A stretch of DNA of 64,000 nt from Dreissena polymorpha (lineage: Eukaryota > Mollusca > Bivalvia > Myida > Dreissenidae). This document shows positions 21,461 to 34,539 of this stretch, piece after piece. The DNA is taken from positions 73,417,444-73,481,443 of the forward strand of contig NC_068359.1 of assembly GCF_020536995.1 (NCBI RefSeq). Direction: 5' to 3'. Every line of letters starts with the position of its first letter. The stretch's first letter is position 1. Under the pieces are notes generated by a model. It was given only the letters and a program-made list of their open reading frames with translations. It had not been told where the DNA came from and did not search any database. The position numbers and the translations under genes were made by a program.

Positions 21461-23016
21461 AGAAACAACGAAAATTATTTGTAAAAATGGTGAGTGTATG
21501 AGTGCGCATTTGTGTGTCTTTTATTGCATGTGTGTGCGTGTTCGGGTTTGCACAGACAGTAACTACATCATTCAGCATGCAATTTTAAAATTAATAATTA
21601 CAAAAGACCATCAGTAGGAGTCGGTGTTTAACACGTAGCACCTGTCTACCTTACTTAAAGTTCAAGGTCACACTTACATGTCGAAGGTAAAATTTGTCCA
21701 AACTGTAACTTTGTCATTAATGGAGCAATAACTGACAACAAATGTTCACCAGTTTGTGTTAAGACCCATGTTCCCGGTTCAAAGTCAGACTTAGAGGTCA
21801 ATGGTCAATCCAAACTGATACTTCAAAAGTAATTATGCACTTCTTAAATAACTTGCCAAATATGTTTAACAGTTACATGTAGAAACCTCTTTCATGTTCC
21901 CTTAACGGTAAAGGTTAAGGTAACACTTAGATGTCAGTTGTTATATTTTAGCATTATACAGCTTGGCGAAACTTAAAAATGGTCACGCATAAGGCATGTA
22001 TTCCTAATAATAAGTACAGCGTATTACTTTCAGGTTTGCAGAATTGATATATGTTGATGTCAGATAGATCATGTGTTATTGCTAGTTTAAACAAAGTCAT
22101 TTCAACATGCAATTTCAGCTAAGTAACCAGTTTATGTGATTTGCATAATAATAGCGTGTTCATGTCAACTTTTCAGTGCTATAGTTTATTGTACGTGTAT
22201 TTCATATTCCTTTTTATTCACTTGTTTGAGAAATGGCTGAAATAAGGAAACATCAGACTTAATCCAAAGCATACCGTTGTCCACCAAAAATGGACTAAAT
22301 ACAATTTTACATTTATGCTAACTTGGCAGTAACAAAAAGCTTGATGGGACAGTCAAGGTCACAAAGATGGCTTGGGACAGCTCTGGTTTGTTTACACCCC
22401 TTTTCAGTGCTTACATCCTGTATGCCAAGTAATAATTACTCTACCTTATTATTGCACATGGCTTTTTAAAGGAGTTTATGGAAAGGGGTTTTATCCTCTG
22501 TATAAAACTTGCTTTTTTGTTGATATTTTGTTATGTATTTCATTTTCATTTTATGCGATTCAATTGATAGTTGTAATTAACAAATTCCAAAGCAGGGTAT
22601 TTATCATACAAAGAAACATGATATTCCCGTGGTAACTAAATTTAAATTTATAATGATATAAAAATTTAAGTGGGTTTATTCAGTTGGATAGCATATATTC
22701 AGGTGTTCAGTAGCCAGATAGGCGCCTTGCATATCATTAAAGGCGGGAAAGCATCTTTAAATGTCACATACAAATGAAATATCACGTTTCACATAGTTTA
22801 TAGTCACAATGAAACATGTTTGTCTATATTTGTGTATTTGGTATTGCAGGGAGATTCAATTTGTTAACTTATAATACGATTTGAAAAATTCTCAACAAGA
22901 TGCTATGCAAACTATGTGTAATTTACTGATATTTTAGTCATAAAGCACAGTGTATTAGAATTTATCATACCACCGCATTGATATCTGCCTGATATAACGT
23001 TGCCAAATATGTTTTT
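21461..23016. other. Non-coding with scattered GGTCA-type repeats
   Basis: About 21655-21960 has repeated phrases such as AAGTTCAAGGTCACACTTA and TGTTCACCAGTTTGTGTTAA, typical of bivalve dispersed repeats. An 87-codon plus frame at 22372-22635 has no recognisable domain. Confidence 0.4.
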
Positions 23017-25921
23017 AGCTCACCTGAGCACAACGTGCTTACGGTGAGCTATTGTGATCACCTTTTGTCCGTCGTGCGTCGTGCGTCCGTCGTCAACATT
23101 TGCCTTGTGAACACTCTAGAGGCCACATTATTGTCTGATCTTCAGGAAACTTGGTGAGAATATTTGTTCAAATGATACCTTGATCGAGTTCGAAACTGGG
23201 TCATGCTGGATCAAAAACTAGGTCACTAGGTAAAAAAAAAAGAAAAACCTTGTGAACACTGTAGAAGTCACATTTGATGCCCAATCTTCATGTAACTTTG
23301 TCAAAATGTTTGTCTTAATGATATGTTGGTTAAGTTCAAAAATGGTTCCGGTCCATTGAAAAACATGGCCGCCAGGGGGCGGGGCAGTATTCCTTATATG
23401 GCTATATAGACCCCTTGTTAACACTCTAGAAGTCACAATTTTTGCCCAATCATCATGAATCTTGGTCAAAACATTAGTTTCATTAATATCTCGGACAAGT
23501 TCGAAAATGGTCCAGATCGGTGAAAAAACATGGCCGCCAGGGGGCGGGGCAGTTTTCTCTATATGTATAGTGAAAACATGTGAACGCTCTAGAAGTCACA
23601 TTTTTGGTCCAAGCTTCATGATATTTGGTCGGAACATTTATTTCCTGGATACGACTGCTGTGTTTAAAAATGGTTAGGATCAGTAAAAAAAAACATGGCC
23701 GTCAGGGGGCAGGGCAGTTTTGCTTATATGGCTCTATATAGTTAAATCTTGTTAACACTCTAGGAGTCACATAAATAGTCTAATCTTCATGAAACTTGGT
23801 CTGAACATTTCTTTTTATAATAGCTAGGCTGAGTATGAAAATGGTTTCGGTCTGTTGAAAAATATGGCCGCCAAGGGGCGGGGCAGCTTTGCTTATATGG
23901 CTATAGTGAAACATTGATAACACTCTAGAAGTAACATTTATAGCCCAATCTTCATTAAACTTGGTCCGAAGATTTGTTGTATTGATAGCTTGGCTGAGTT
24001 CGAAAATAGTTACGGTTTGTTGAAAAACATGGCCGCCAGGGTAGCAGCAGTTTTGATAATATGACTATATTAAAACCATGTTAACACTCTAGTTGTAATG
24101 CGGATGTTGGTGCACAATGATGATAATGATGATGATGATGATGATGATGATTATGAATATGATGATTATGATGATACTGGTAATGGATTCAGAACATGTC
24201 AAACCCAAATATCTAATTATAATTATTGCATTACTCAAATTTATTATTGCCATTACTTCTGATTGTTATCTATATCTTTGCAGAAATTAAACATAGTGGT
24301 AAAACCAATAAAACAACAAGAAGTGTTACATATGAATCTTATTTGACTTTTCATTCACTTTTCCTAGGCTACTCTCTATAAAGCTCATTTATACCTGTGC
24401 CTGCATTGTTGCCAGGTGGTAATTGTGTAACATTCCTGAATATTGACCCACATTAACTGGTCACTTTCATCAAAGACCTTTGTGTTGATGTCAGATGGAA
24501 ACCATTCATAAGATACATAAGACATTACAACTTGAAATGTTTTACCCATACAATTTTTAGTTAGTCAGCAGTTTGTGTGTGATTATGAAAGATTTGTGAT
24601 TTTAGCAGGTTTTATTGTTGTTTCAATTAGAAATATCAATGAAAGGTGAGTCCTAAAATTGTTCCAGTTGTTTAAAAACACTTTGTCAAAAATGTGAACA
24701 ATTTGGTAGTAAAAAAACAACAACTTATCACATCTTTTAAAAAGCACAAACAACTGTTTGAAGAAAAGTGGATTTGCATTTGTTTTTGAAAAAATAATAT
24801 ATTTATGCTACAAATTTTTTTTTGCATTTAAATTACAAATAGTTTGATAGTTGTTTTGATATGATACGTTTTCAAATGTATTGTGTGTGTTTACTTCTAT
24901 ATTTGCACACTTTTATAACTATAAGAAAGATCAAGTGATGTGTTGTACTATAAAAGAAGATCAGTATTGAATTTCTAGTAGCTGTACATATTCTCATACT
25001 CATTTACTTTTTTATAACTGACTTTGAGATATGAAAACAATTCAACATATTTTATTTAATTATGCAAAAACTATTTTATAAAAACACAATACAGTTGTTT
25101 TCAGTATCTAAAAGTGTTCTTGCTAAACAGATTGTAAACAGTCATCCCCTAAAAGATGTTGAGATGCTTATCTCATGATCTCAAATTTGGATATCAATAT
25201 GTTGAAAAATGTACTTCCATTTTCTTTTGCTGATGCTCATTATTAAGTTACTGTCCTCATATTACTTTAATCCAAAATAATTGAAGCTTTGTCGCAACGG
25301 GTAACAAATGGCTATTTTAAAACATTTAAACTACAACAAAATAACGCATATATGTATATATCTGCCGAAACAGCAAACCTCTTCTTTTCACAAAACAAGG
25401 TTAACAACCCTTGTTTCCTTGATACAACGGTTGAGTTCAAAAATGGTTTTGATCCATCTAGTAACATGACCGCCAGTGGCGGGGGGGGGGGGGGGTCATT
25501 TTCCTTATATTTATATACTGAAAAAGTCTGTGAACACTCTTAAAGTCACATGTTTTGCCAATCATCATGAAACTTGGTCAAAACATTGGTTTTATTGAAA
25601 GGTCGGATGAGTTTATAAATGCTCGTAATCAGTGGAAACACATTGCCGCCAGGGGATCGGGCAGTTTTCTCTATATGTTTGTAAGAAGCATTTTCCTTAT
25701 ATATATATTTTTTTAGAACATCCGGGTATTAAAACATGGCTGCCAGGGTGGTTGGGGTAATTTTCTATATAGGCCTATTATGAATACTTTGGAACACCGT
25801 ATTTTTAAAGTCAGTCTTGTCATACTAATAATTTTAAATATTTGCTGAAGAGTTTTAATCTTTGTTTCTTTCCATCTAAGTCTCTCAGGTGAGCGATCCA
25901 GGCCCTTTGGGGCCTTTTGTT
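23017..25921 (+). mobile_element. AGCTCACCTGAG element with about 165 bp tandem units
   Basis: Seen: begins AGCTCACCTGAGCAC, and ends near CTCAGGTGAGCGATCC and GGCCCTTTGGGGCC (25884-25915), so the ends are inverse. Inside are five to six imperfect units of about 150-180 bp with key words AACACTCTAGAAGTCAC, TTCATGAAACTTGGTC and AACATGGCCGCCAGGGGGC. About 24100-25420 interrupts the array and is probably an insertion. No ORF of its own. Recalled as very common in bivalves. Confidence 0.65.
24118..24175 (+). repeat. (GAT)n microsatellite
   Basis: Imperfect ATG/GAT triplets over about 58 bp, at the start of the interruption of the tandem array. Confidence 0.85.
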
Positions 25922-26319
25922 ATATATCATGGTCAACAGGAAGTTCTTATCACAGTCAAGTGTGGAGGATTGTCATATTACTAGGAATCAACTACAAAGT
26001 AATCATTTTTAGTAAAATCAAATCAGATTTTACAAAAACAACAATTTGATACCAAAATGTAATATATTTTAAAACCAAAATGCAACACAAACAGCAAAAA
26101 ACATTTTTTACAAATATTAAGCGCGCGTGCTAATTATGTCATTATTAACACGTCAAACGACAAAAGTCATATTCTTTCCAGCTAAGTAAACTGCAGCTTT
26201 TTTAGCGTTTTTTCATTATTTCTTTAAAATCGGGGACGTAGAGGAATGATAAACAATTAAAAAGGTCTTAAACTCTTAGCTTAATGTTTAACAGAAAAAA
26301 AGCTCTTACAGTCTAAGTT

Positions 26320-27070
26320 TTAGTCCAATCTCCAAGGTTCCGGTTGGTTGAAAAACATGGCCCCCAGGGTACGGGGCCTTTTTCCTTTTATGGCTATAGT
26401 AAAATCTTGTTAACACTCTAGAAGTCATGTTTATAGTCAAATCTTCATGAAATTTGGTCGGAACAATTGTGCTTATGATATCATGGATGATTTCGAAAAT
26501 GGTTCTGGTCTGTTGAAAAACATGTCCGCCAGGGGGCCGGGCATTTTTCACTTATGGTTAAAGTTGTTCTAACGATAACTCGGCTGAGTTAAAAAAAATG
26601 GTTCGTCGAAAACTATGGCCGCCAGGGGGCAGGGCTTTTTTCCTTTTATGGCTATAGTCAAACTTTGTTAGCACTCTTAAAGTCAAATGTTTAGTCAAAA
26701 AAAAATAAACATTTCAAAGCGGCGTTCCCATGAAGCTGCACATTGTGAGTGGTGGAAATTCAAGGTCAAGGTCATCGGTCAAGGTGAAGGTCATCCTTCA
26801 AGGTCAAAGGTAAAAAAATAAATTCAAAGCGGCGTTCTCATGAAGCTGCACATTGTGAGTGGTGGAAGTTCAGGGTCAAGGTCATCCGTCAAGGTCAAGG
26901 TCATCCTTCAAGGTCAACGTTCAAAAAAAATAATTCAAAGCGGCGTTCTCATGAAGCTGCACATTTTGAGTGGTGGAAGTTCAAGGTCAAGTTCATCCTT
27001 CAATGTCAAAGGTCAAAAAAAATAATTTCAAAGCGGCGCAATAGGAGGCATACTGTGTTTCTGACGAACA
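26320..27070 (+). repeat. Second block of the same array, then a 107 bp tandem repeat
   Basis: 26320-26700 carries further CATGGCCGCCAGGGG units. 26717-27040 has three to four copies of a roughly 107 bp unit beginning TTCAAAGCGGCGTTCnCATG and containing CAAGGTCAAGGTCATCC. The block ends GAACACATCTCTTGTTA, a phrase I associate with the 3' end of a dispersed bivalve repeat. Confidence 0.65.
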
Positions 27071-27182
27071 CATCTCTTGTTAATGTTGTTATCTCTAAAT
27101 TAAAGAACATGTCGAAAGCTCTTGTAAATTTTTCCATATTAATATGCATTAACAATAAACAGTACTACATTTTTGATTAAAT

Positions 27183-27442
27183 GAGCCTTGTTCTGGGGAA
27201 ACTGGGCTTAATGCATAAGCCTAAAGTGTCATCCCAGATAAGCCTCTGCAGTCCGCATAGGCTAATCAGGGACAACACTTTCCGCGAAACTTGATTTTCG
27301 GTAAGGAGGGACTTCCTTGAAACTAAACATACCAAAACAAGCGGAAGGTGTCGTCCGTGATTAGCCTGTGCAGACTGCACAGGCTAATCTTTGACTACAC
27401 TTTACACACATGCATTAAGCCCAGTTTTCTCAGAACAAGGCC
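27183..27442. mobile_element. 260 bp MITE with long inverted ends
   Basis: GAGCCTTGTTCTGGGGAAAC...GGGCTTAATGCAT on the left faces ATGCATTAAGCCCAG...CAGAACAAGG on the right. Further in, TCTGCAGTCCGCATAGGCTA faces TGTGCAGACTGCACAGGCTA. A very common dispersed element in dreissenid sequence as I remember it. Confidence 0.8.
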
Positions 27443-30400
27443 CATATTATTGTTTATGAAGCATACAGTATAAAATGTAAGTCTCTGTGAAACGTTGTCA
27501 ATCATTCATAAATAAATGAAATTTGTAGATTTTGTAATTTGTTTTTGCTTTAAATTGGCTGCTGTGAAAAAAATGCCATGGGGTTATTAATAAACTAACC
27601 ACCGTACATTTTCTTGTTTACTTTTGTACTGATTGACTTTTGATACTCAGTCTCATGTACAAACTATCATACGCCAGATTGTCGCTCTGACGCAAATTAC
27701 TGCCTCTTATAAATTTATTTTGAGCTTAAATACAAAGATATTGTTAAAATGAATTACTTTTACAAGATATATTGCGAAAAAATAGGTCGAGTCGCAACAA
27801 AGGGTACCACAGCACAGTTTGCCAAAGAGCGTTAGCCTTACAAATAGCAAGCTCGGTTTTAGTGGTTACTCAATACGCAATACGGTTATGCAACAAGGAT
27901 AAGCGCACCCGACTCGGAATCGCTCCCAAGTTTTGTCATTCTTGATGACGCGTGTCTTTAACATAAACGTAATTGTCAATCACACAGTTTTATGACGGGA
28001 TATGAAAACGCTTAAATTTTCAGCGTTGTGATGTTATTTTCTCATTTAATCAATTTAAAAGCGTTAACATGGTCCAATCAGTTCCTTTGAAAATACATAT
28101 TTACAGACGTAGGTTCATACTGAGACAGGTTCAAGGACAGACGAGACAAGGAAACATATTCTTTCACTAGCGGCCAATATTACATGACTTCTGCCATTGG
28201 GCATAGCACAATCACAGTTAAATCATGAGGCTGTAATGAAGCCTGATTCTCTCCACTAGAAAACTTTTGGCTCATAGCCCTATTGCGCAGCCATAAAATA
28301 AGCCAAATACAATGCAAAAACCACCCACATCTGCAGCGTTCGGACAACACATCATGGTGCGGCTTCACCGCGCTCACGGACAGCGGGCCGCGTCGATTTC
28401 TTTGAATGTTTCAAATGATCGCTCTGATGGACGTTAGAGGCGATATCATGGCGCACCCACAGCGTTGCTGAAGACTGCACGGCGCGCATATCGGCGTTCT
28501 GCTTTTTTGGACGCCATGGAAGCGCCCGTTCCGGTGTTACTTGGGTTTTACAAGTCACTACTTATAAATTCGTCGCACTTGACTGAAGAAACAAATCGTA
28601 TCGGTTATAAGTATATGAACCAAGTGGAATCATTTCTAACATTGCTAACTGTAACTCCGTATTTTCAAGTAGCCACATCAACGAAACATTTCAACGCATT
28701 TATGGAGGTACGGTCAACGCATTTTGCAATCGTTGCTTTCGTATTTAACGCAATAGCAACAGTCGCATTTTTATATTACCGGTAAATTGCGATTTTACGC
28801 ATTAAGTCATTAACATAGCTCCACTGGATATAATAGTTTAATTAAATATGACGATTTATTATAAAAAGCAAGGTAATATTACAGCAATCAACGTCGTTAA
28901 ATGCAGATTTCCATTATTTGAGTGTGCACACACATCCACATACGTGTTCATGGTTGTTTAATTCTGCGCTTGGTTTGAAATGCATTTTTTTCCAGCATGT
29001 GGAAACATCGGTCATTAACAAGAATGTTATAATTGTATGACAGTAAATATAATCCACTTAATCCGTGTATCAGTAAATCTTGAATGTTAGCAAACAGATG
29101 CGTTAAATAAATGCAGACTTTCTCAAAGATAAATGGAATAATGAAGTGCACGGATAAAGAAAAAAAAATAACCTCAACGCTAAATGTTAAATGTATTCAA
29201 TCTGATATCTAAGGAATTTTCACGTTGAATGGTTTTTATAAAATATGATGTTATGTAATTAATCACAGCGCAGCTTGTATTTTTCGCTGTGTCATTCTCA
29301 AAACTTTTGTTCAAGATTCACGCATTTATTTTATTTCAAGCTCCGATCATGCATAATATTAAAACGTTAGCTAATTCCTCGTGTGTACTCAAGTACTAAA
29401 CTGACACATACACAAGATATTTAAATACGTAATCTCTGTATCCATCTCTGATTATTTCACAATATGACTGTTGCATAATTATCTGAATACATTAATTTCT
29501 GTAAAAAGAATCTCGATTTTAATAAGATAACCAATAAATTATGCATACATTTTTATAATGTATCATTTATTTTAAAGGATTGCACCAATTTCAATTACTA
29601 TTAATACACATCTTCATGTATTTCTAACAGTAATATAAATTGTAGAAAGATATATACATGCAATTCTGAAGGTCGATGTTAAGACTATTTCAATTATATA
29701 CAATTTATATAACAATTATCAGCGTTAAATTCACATAAGACATAAGTTCAATTGCATCGAGTCCATTCTCACCAAGCACGTGACCCATTGTAATACAATT
29801 GGAAACCTGTCAAAACACATGAAAAACACAAACGAATGACAGTGGGTTAATGCCAACAAACTTGATGGCTTAGGTGAAGGGTTAGGCTAAGCCGATCCCT
29901 CAAATCTAATACAAGTAAGTTATTTAGACGGCCTCAGAAAGTGATTTTTTTCAGTAACCACATATATAGATTTTTTTTCAAGCAAATTGAAACATAATAA
30001 CATTTAAAAAAATCTATAAAACAGGATGAGTCATGTATTTAAAATATAAAATAGTCTGAATACTTATGTTTAGAACTACGTGTATGTATTTAGACAAAAA
30101 CGTTTAACTTATTTACACATGTAAAATAAGAATAGCAATTAAGAGATTTAAATCTCCCATCATTAGCAGAACCCATTTCAGAATGGTGACCCCTGTTCCA
30201 TTAATACTTTTAGTTTAATTTCGTACTGTATATATTTTCATAAGAAATGTGTCATTTACCTAAAAAAACGATCAGCGGAAAATATATTTTCTGCTGATAA
30301 TGTTTCTGTATATCCATTAGATTCTTTCAAAGCTGTGATAGTACAGTCTTAAGAGGTGCTAGCAGAAAAGCTTATGTTAGTGTAACCTTTTAAGGCATTT

Positions 30401-30943
30401 CTCATTCTAAACTGCAGTCCGTTTGTTTCTAACTGAAACGATACCTTGATAGTATCGGTATTATACACTTTTGCGATTTATTGTGAGCTAAGTGTTGGGA
30501 TAGGCTAGTTATAACTCAGTTTATACCCCACGTATGTTATGTACTGTCGTATATTTCATAAGCAATCGATGATTTGTCTTTAATCAAATACTTGCAGAAA
30601 AAAGGTGTTTCAAGTCCATATATGTGGGGAGTCTTCGTTAAATCCATTAAACTATGCATAGTTTTTTCTATACTTGAACCGATATTGTTTGGACCTTAAA
30701 TAGCTGTTTAGACGGCTTTTTACGAAAACATATTTTTAATTGAATCAATATATTTAATTCTTATTTATTTAATTTACTTAATTGATGCATTTCATAAAAT
30801 TTGTAATATTTATTAATCTCAATTACAATCGCTCAGTATTTTTTTAATAATTATAAACAAGGCATACCACAGGATCTGCCATTTGTGTGTCGGGGAGAGG
30901 GTACTACATTTACAAAGTTCAAAAGTAAATCAATCAGTCGCAG
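27443..30943. other. Gene desert, no supported gene
   Basis: The least AT-rich part, 28330-28560, has open frames on both strands (for instance 106 codons on plus at 28465-28785), but none carries a recognisable domain or paired splice sites. The remainder is AT-rich. Confidence 0.4.
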
Positions 30944-31118
30944 CGCAAAAATGAGGAGCACAATCACAGGTAAAAATGAGGAGCACAATCACAGGTAAAA
31001 ATGAGGAGCACAATCACAGGTAAAAATGAGGAGCACAATCACATGTAAAAATGAGGAGCACAATCACAGGTAAAAATGAGGAGCACAATCACAGGTAAAA
31101 ATGAGGAGCACAATCACA
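30944..31118 (+). repeat. 25 bp minisatellite, seven units
   Basis: Seven head-to-tail copies of a 25 bp unit, GTAAAAATGAGGAGCACAAT followed by CACAG, with one base change in the fourth and one in the first. No spacers. Confidence 0.95.
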
Positions 31119-31315
31119 GGTAATAACGTTGAAAATGACACACCCTATTGTCTTTATATAAGCACACATTTTATATGCCCAAATTGACACCGTAATATTT
31201 ATAATAACAGAACAGAAATAACAATTAATGAAATTTGATCTTTAATTCCGACCTTGAACTTTGACGTTGGAGCATGGATGTTGCACGCGACATATAGTCC
31301 GGTTATGTGAGTTAA

Positions 31316-31318
<3 letters not shown>

Positions 31319-31411
<93 letters not shown>
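31319..31411. repeat. (AT)n microsatellite
   Basis: About 93 bp of uninterrupted AT dinucleotides. Confidence 0.98.
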
Positions 31412-31412
<1 letters not shown>

Positions 31413-32317
31413 CAGGTTACAGCCCTATAGATTTGTGAAAGGAATTTGAGGCTTAGAATAATAAATATCCATATTATCTTCAACTATGAAGATTATGCAT
31501 TGTTCAAGTGTTGTCTATGAAAGAACGCTAAATAGGTAGGAGTTAACGTTTTGATACGAAATTCACGTGCTAATATTCAAATCTCATAAGACGACATTAT
31601 CATATTGGAAATAGGAAACGTCTCTTTGCCAACGCATAATTTCAAAAAAGAAACGCCTATAAACCTACCAACATATCAACGCAAAACGGAATTTGATTTC
31701 ACACTGATTCACGATGTCTCGTATAAATACAAGTTTAGTTTTATCTAAATTAGAATCTGATTTTTACTTTGAAGAAATATGAGGATGACCATATATTATT
31801 TTATGGCACCCATTATCTATTGTTCGTGTGACGTATAAACTCTTATAAATATAATTAGAAAGGAAAACTAATTATATCAATTTGATATTACTAGTATTGT
31901 TTTGTTTTCAATGTTGGTTGTGAGTGTTTTGTTATTGGTCAATTTTGCATTCATTAAAGTTACTTTACTGTATTTGCGTCTTCTGTAAGTCCTAGTACAG
32001 GAAACCCACTGTAATATGTTAATAAAGACAAAGCGCACCTATAACGGTTTTAATTTACTACTTTAATTACACGCAACTCACACAGTATTTAATTAACTAC
32101 TATTTTGTAAATGTACGCAACTTACGTTGTCTTCAAGACGTTTCAAACCAGAGACCTTTGCTTTATAAAACACGCGCTTTATATACCTTATGTTTATATT
32201 GGCTAACCATATGACGTTTTAAATTTTAGAGGACATTGGGTTCAGTATAAACAATTTTTAGACAACAGTAAAGTAAATCATATGAATTCATTACGTTACT
32301 GACGTCTCCGACTGCTT

Positions 32318-32746
32318 TTACATCCAATACTGGTCGCCCTTCTTAAACCAAGACCAAATAAGCGATTCACAAATTTTCTCAAACAACGCAGAAAGAAGTC
32401 CCAAGCGTATCATATCCTTATATATAGTCATCATTGAAATCGCACGAATATTCATCAAATCAAGGAAGAAACGAAATATTTTGACCAGTTTATAAACATG
32501 CATGACTGGCAAGAAAAATATCGAGTATCGCTTCGTGTGTCTAGTGTCGCGGTCTGAAATTAGACCGCGATTCACGAAATTCTGATAATATGGGCGATGT
32601 TTGAAAAAAAAATTATCGTGCGTCGCCGCGACTGTCAAGAAAAAGATCAAGTTTCGCTCATAAAATATGTGTGTATGTAGATTAATGATTGAAGTCATAC
32701 ACGCCGCACATGAGATATATCTGTTAAAACGTATTTGGAAATCCAC
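32318..32746 (-). CDS. Unrecognised 142-codon ORF
   Basis: Seen: an open frame long for such AT-rich DNA, beginning MDFQIRFNRYISCAACMTSI and ending SLIWSWFKKGDQYWM. It is rich in Phe, Ile and Arg, has no signal peptide I trust and no known motif. It runs divergently from the receptor gene, just upstream of its proposed start. The plus strand of the same stretch also has a shorter open frame. It could be chance or a lost exon; I cannot choose. Confidence 0.2.
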   Translation of the reverse strand: MDFQIRFNRYISCAACMTSIINLHTHIFYERNLIFFLTVAATHDNFFFKHRPYYQNFVNRGLISDRDTRHTKRYSIFFLPVMHVYKLVKIFRFFLDLMNIRAISMMTIYKDMIRLGLLSALFEKICESLIWSWFKKGDQYWM

Positions 32747-32794
32747 AGTCAGTGGTTTGGATATGATGCAAGTACTTACACAAAATTCGCGAAG

Positions 32795-34521
32795 ATGAGA
32801 TGCCTATTTTCAATATTAAACTTATTTGTGTTCTATGATAGTTTTATCTCTACGGTGCAGTTACAAAAAATTAATGATGCAATCACTGCAATCAACGACA
32901 ACAGAGGTGTCGATCAAATAATTGTAAATGGGTCAAGGGATAGTGAAGATGCAAACGGTAGTGAGATTGGACAGGAATGTTCAATTAAATCTTTATTGGA
33001 GATATATAACATCATGATGAAAGACTATCGCAAGGATGTGCATCCAAACTTCGAATGTCAGGAGACGTTCAACGTCGACATTAATTGTCGACTGGAAACG
33101 TTGATTCAACTGGATCAGGTAGAGGAGCGACTTTCGTCTGTGATGTCGTTCACAATCGAATGGAGAGACACTCGGCTCGACTGGACACACCATGTATTGT
33201 GCGTTTTGGAAACAGACACGTGTTTAAAGAATTCGTATATGGCAATTGATAAGGAGCTGATTTGGAAACCGTCAGTTACAATCGCTAACCCGCATAGCCC
33301 CAGATACATGCTGTCAGACAACACTGGGGTAGACATAAGCTATATTTTCATTCACAAAGTTGTGTATAGAACTAATTTTGTTTTATCTATCACAAATTAA
33401 CTTGACTAATGGTTATAATTTACATGTATTGTATTAACATAACATGAATAAAATAAAACATTTATTAATGATGTGTTTATATAGATATTGCATAAGTTGA
33501 AATAAATTTATATAAGTTATCTGGCAATTTAATAGGCATGAGAGCCTTTCTTTTTCAGAGTCAAGTCGAGGTGGATTTGTGGGGCGATGTAACATGGACA
33601 TACTCGCAAATAGTGGAAACTCGATGTAATGTTGATAGCACTCATTTTCCGTTCGACAAACAGTTTTGTGAAATACAGATATCGGTACCAGCGTATTCTG
33701 GCATCGAGATCTCACTCACGCATTGTATCAATCCAGATACTTTGTCTACTGGAGAGTGGCAAATTGTAACTTTCAAACAGTTTTTCATGGACAAATCTCG
33801 TAAAACTCGTGCAAAAACCAGAATTGATAAGGTTTTTATTATCGAATACGAGTTGAAACGTAAACCCCTTAAGGCATTAGTAATTATTATTCTACCGGTA
33901 TTCATTCTGGTGTCTATGGTTCCTTTAGTTTTCCTGATACCAAAGGAGTCCGGTGAACGTCTGAATTTAGCGTTGACAGGTTTATTAGCGGTGTCTGTGT
34001 ACATGTCACTCGTAGCTGGAAGTTTGCCAAGCAGTTCGGACCCTTTGCCCCTAATCACTGTGTGCATGTTTATGTGGTTCTTATCAAATGCGGCCATTGT
34101 AATCATAGTTATTTTGGATTCTGCTCTCCGCGTGAAGAAGGAAACAAAGCATGTTCCGTCTGTCTGTGACCCCATGGTTACATTTGCCAAAAGACTGCGT
34201 TGCGAGGTAAAAAAAGTTTCAGAACAGGATTCATCAGAAGAGGATATTGAGATTTTATCGCATAATGATGGAACGCACAACAGAAAAGACCGAGAAAAAT
34301 CGAAAATTCAAGAAAGAAAAATCACCTGGCAGCACGTAAGTCGCGCCCTGGACACATATATGATCGTGATTATCTATGCAATAAAGCTCGTATTCGCCGT
34401 AAGCATGTTCATTGTTTTGTACTTCGGCGATGTTGACAAGTCAAGTCCTCGGGTGCAAGCCCGCCAACTGCCAAGCAATATTTCAAATGCGATTGTATGT
34501 GAGGACAGATTATATGAATAA
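32795..34521 (+). CDS. Cys-loop ligand-gated ion channel subunit (nicotinic receptor-like)
   Basis: Role: subunit of a pentameric cell-surface channel gated by a neurotransmitter-like ligand. Two exons: 32795-33358 and 33559-34521, with a 200 bp intron (AAA|GTTGTG ... tttttcag|AGT) in phase 0; 508 residues. I prefer the ATG at 32795 to the upstream one at 32735 because it starts a signal peptide (MRCLFSILNLFVF). Extracellular domain: WRDTRLDW and IWKPSVTIAN in exon 1, Cys-loop C-x13-C with FPFD in exon 2. Four membrane helices: M1 (ALVIIILPVFILVSMVPLVF), M2 (GERLNLALTGLLAVSVYMSL), M3 (LITVCMFMWFLSNAAIVIIV), M4 (MIVIIYAIKLVFAVSMFIVL). M2 has Glu at -1' and Leu at 9' and no Pro-Ala insertion, which suggests cation selectivity. 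No vicinal Cys pair in loop C, so not alpha-type. Position 20' is Gly, not acidic. The intracellular loop is short, about 75 residues. AATAAA overlaps the stop codon. The donor is weak. Confidence 0.85.
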
Positions 34522-34539
34522 AAGGTTGTTGTATCACAC

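Noticed and set aside
28180-28785. Host gene exon in the less AT-rich patch
   Set aside because: Overlapping frames on both strands but no domain, no phased splice sites and no continuation found.
30944-31118. Possible CRISPR-like array
   Set aside because: Units are contiguous with no spacers, in a eukaryotic genome; it is a minisatellite.
31261-31449. Ile-Tyr repeat ORF
   Set aside because: Product of the (AT)n microsatellite.
33642-34280. 212-codon minus frame
   Set aside because: Antisense shadow of exon 2 of the channel gene.
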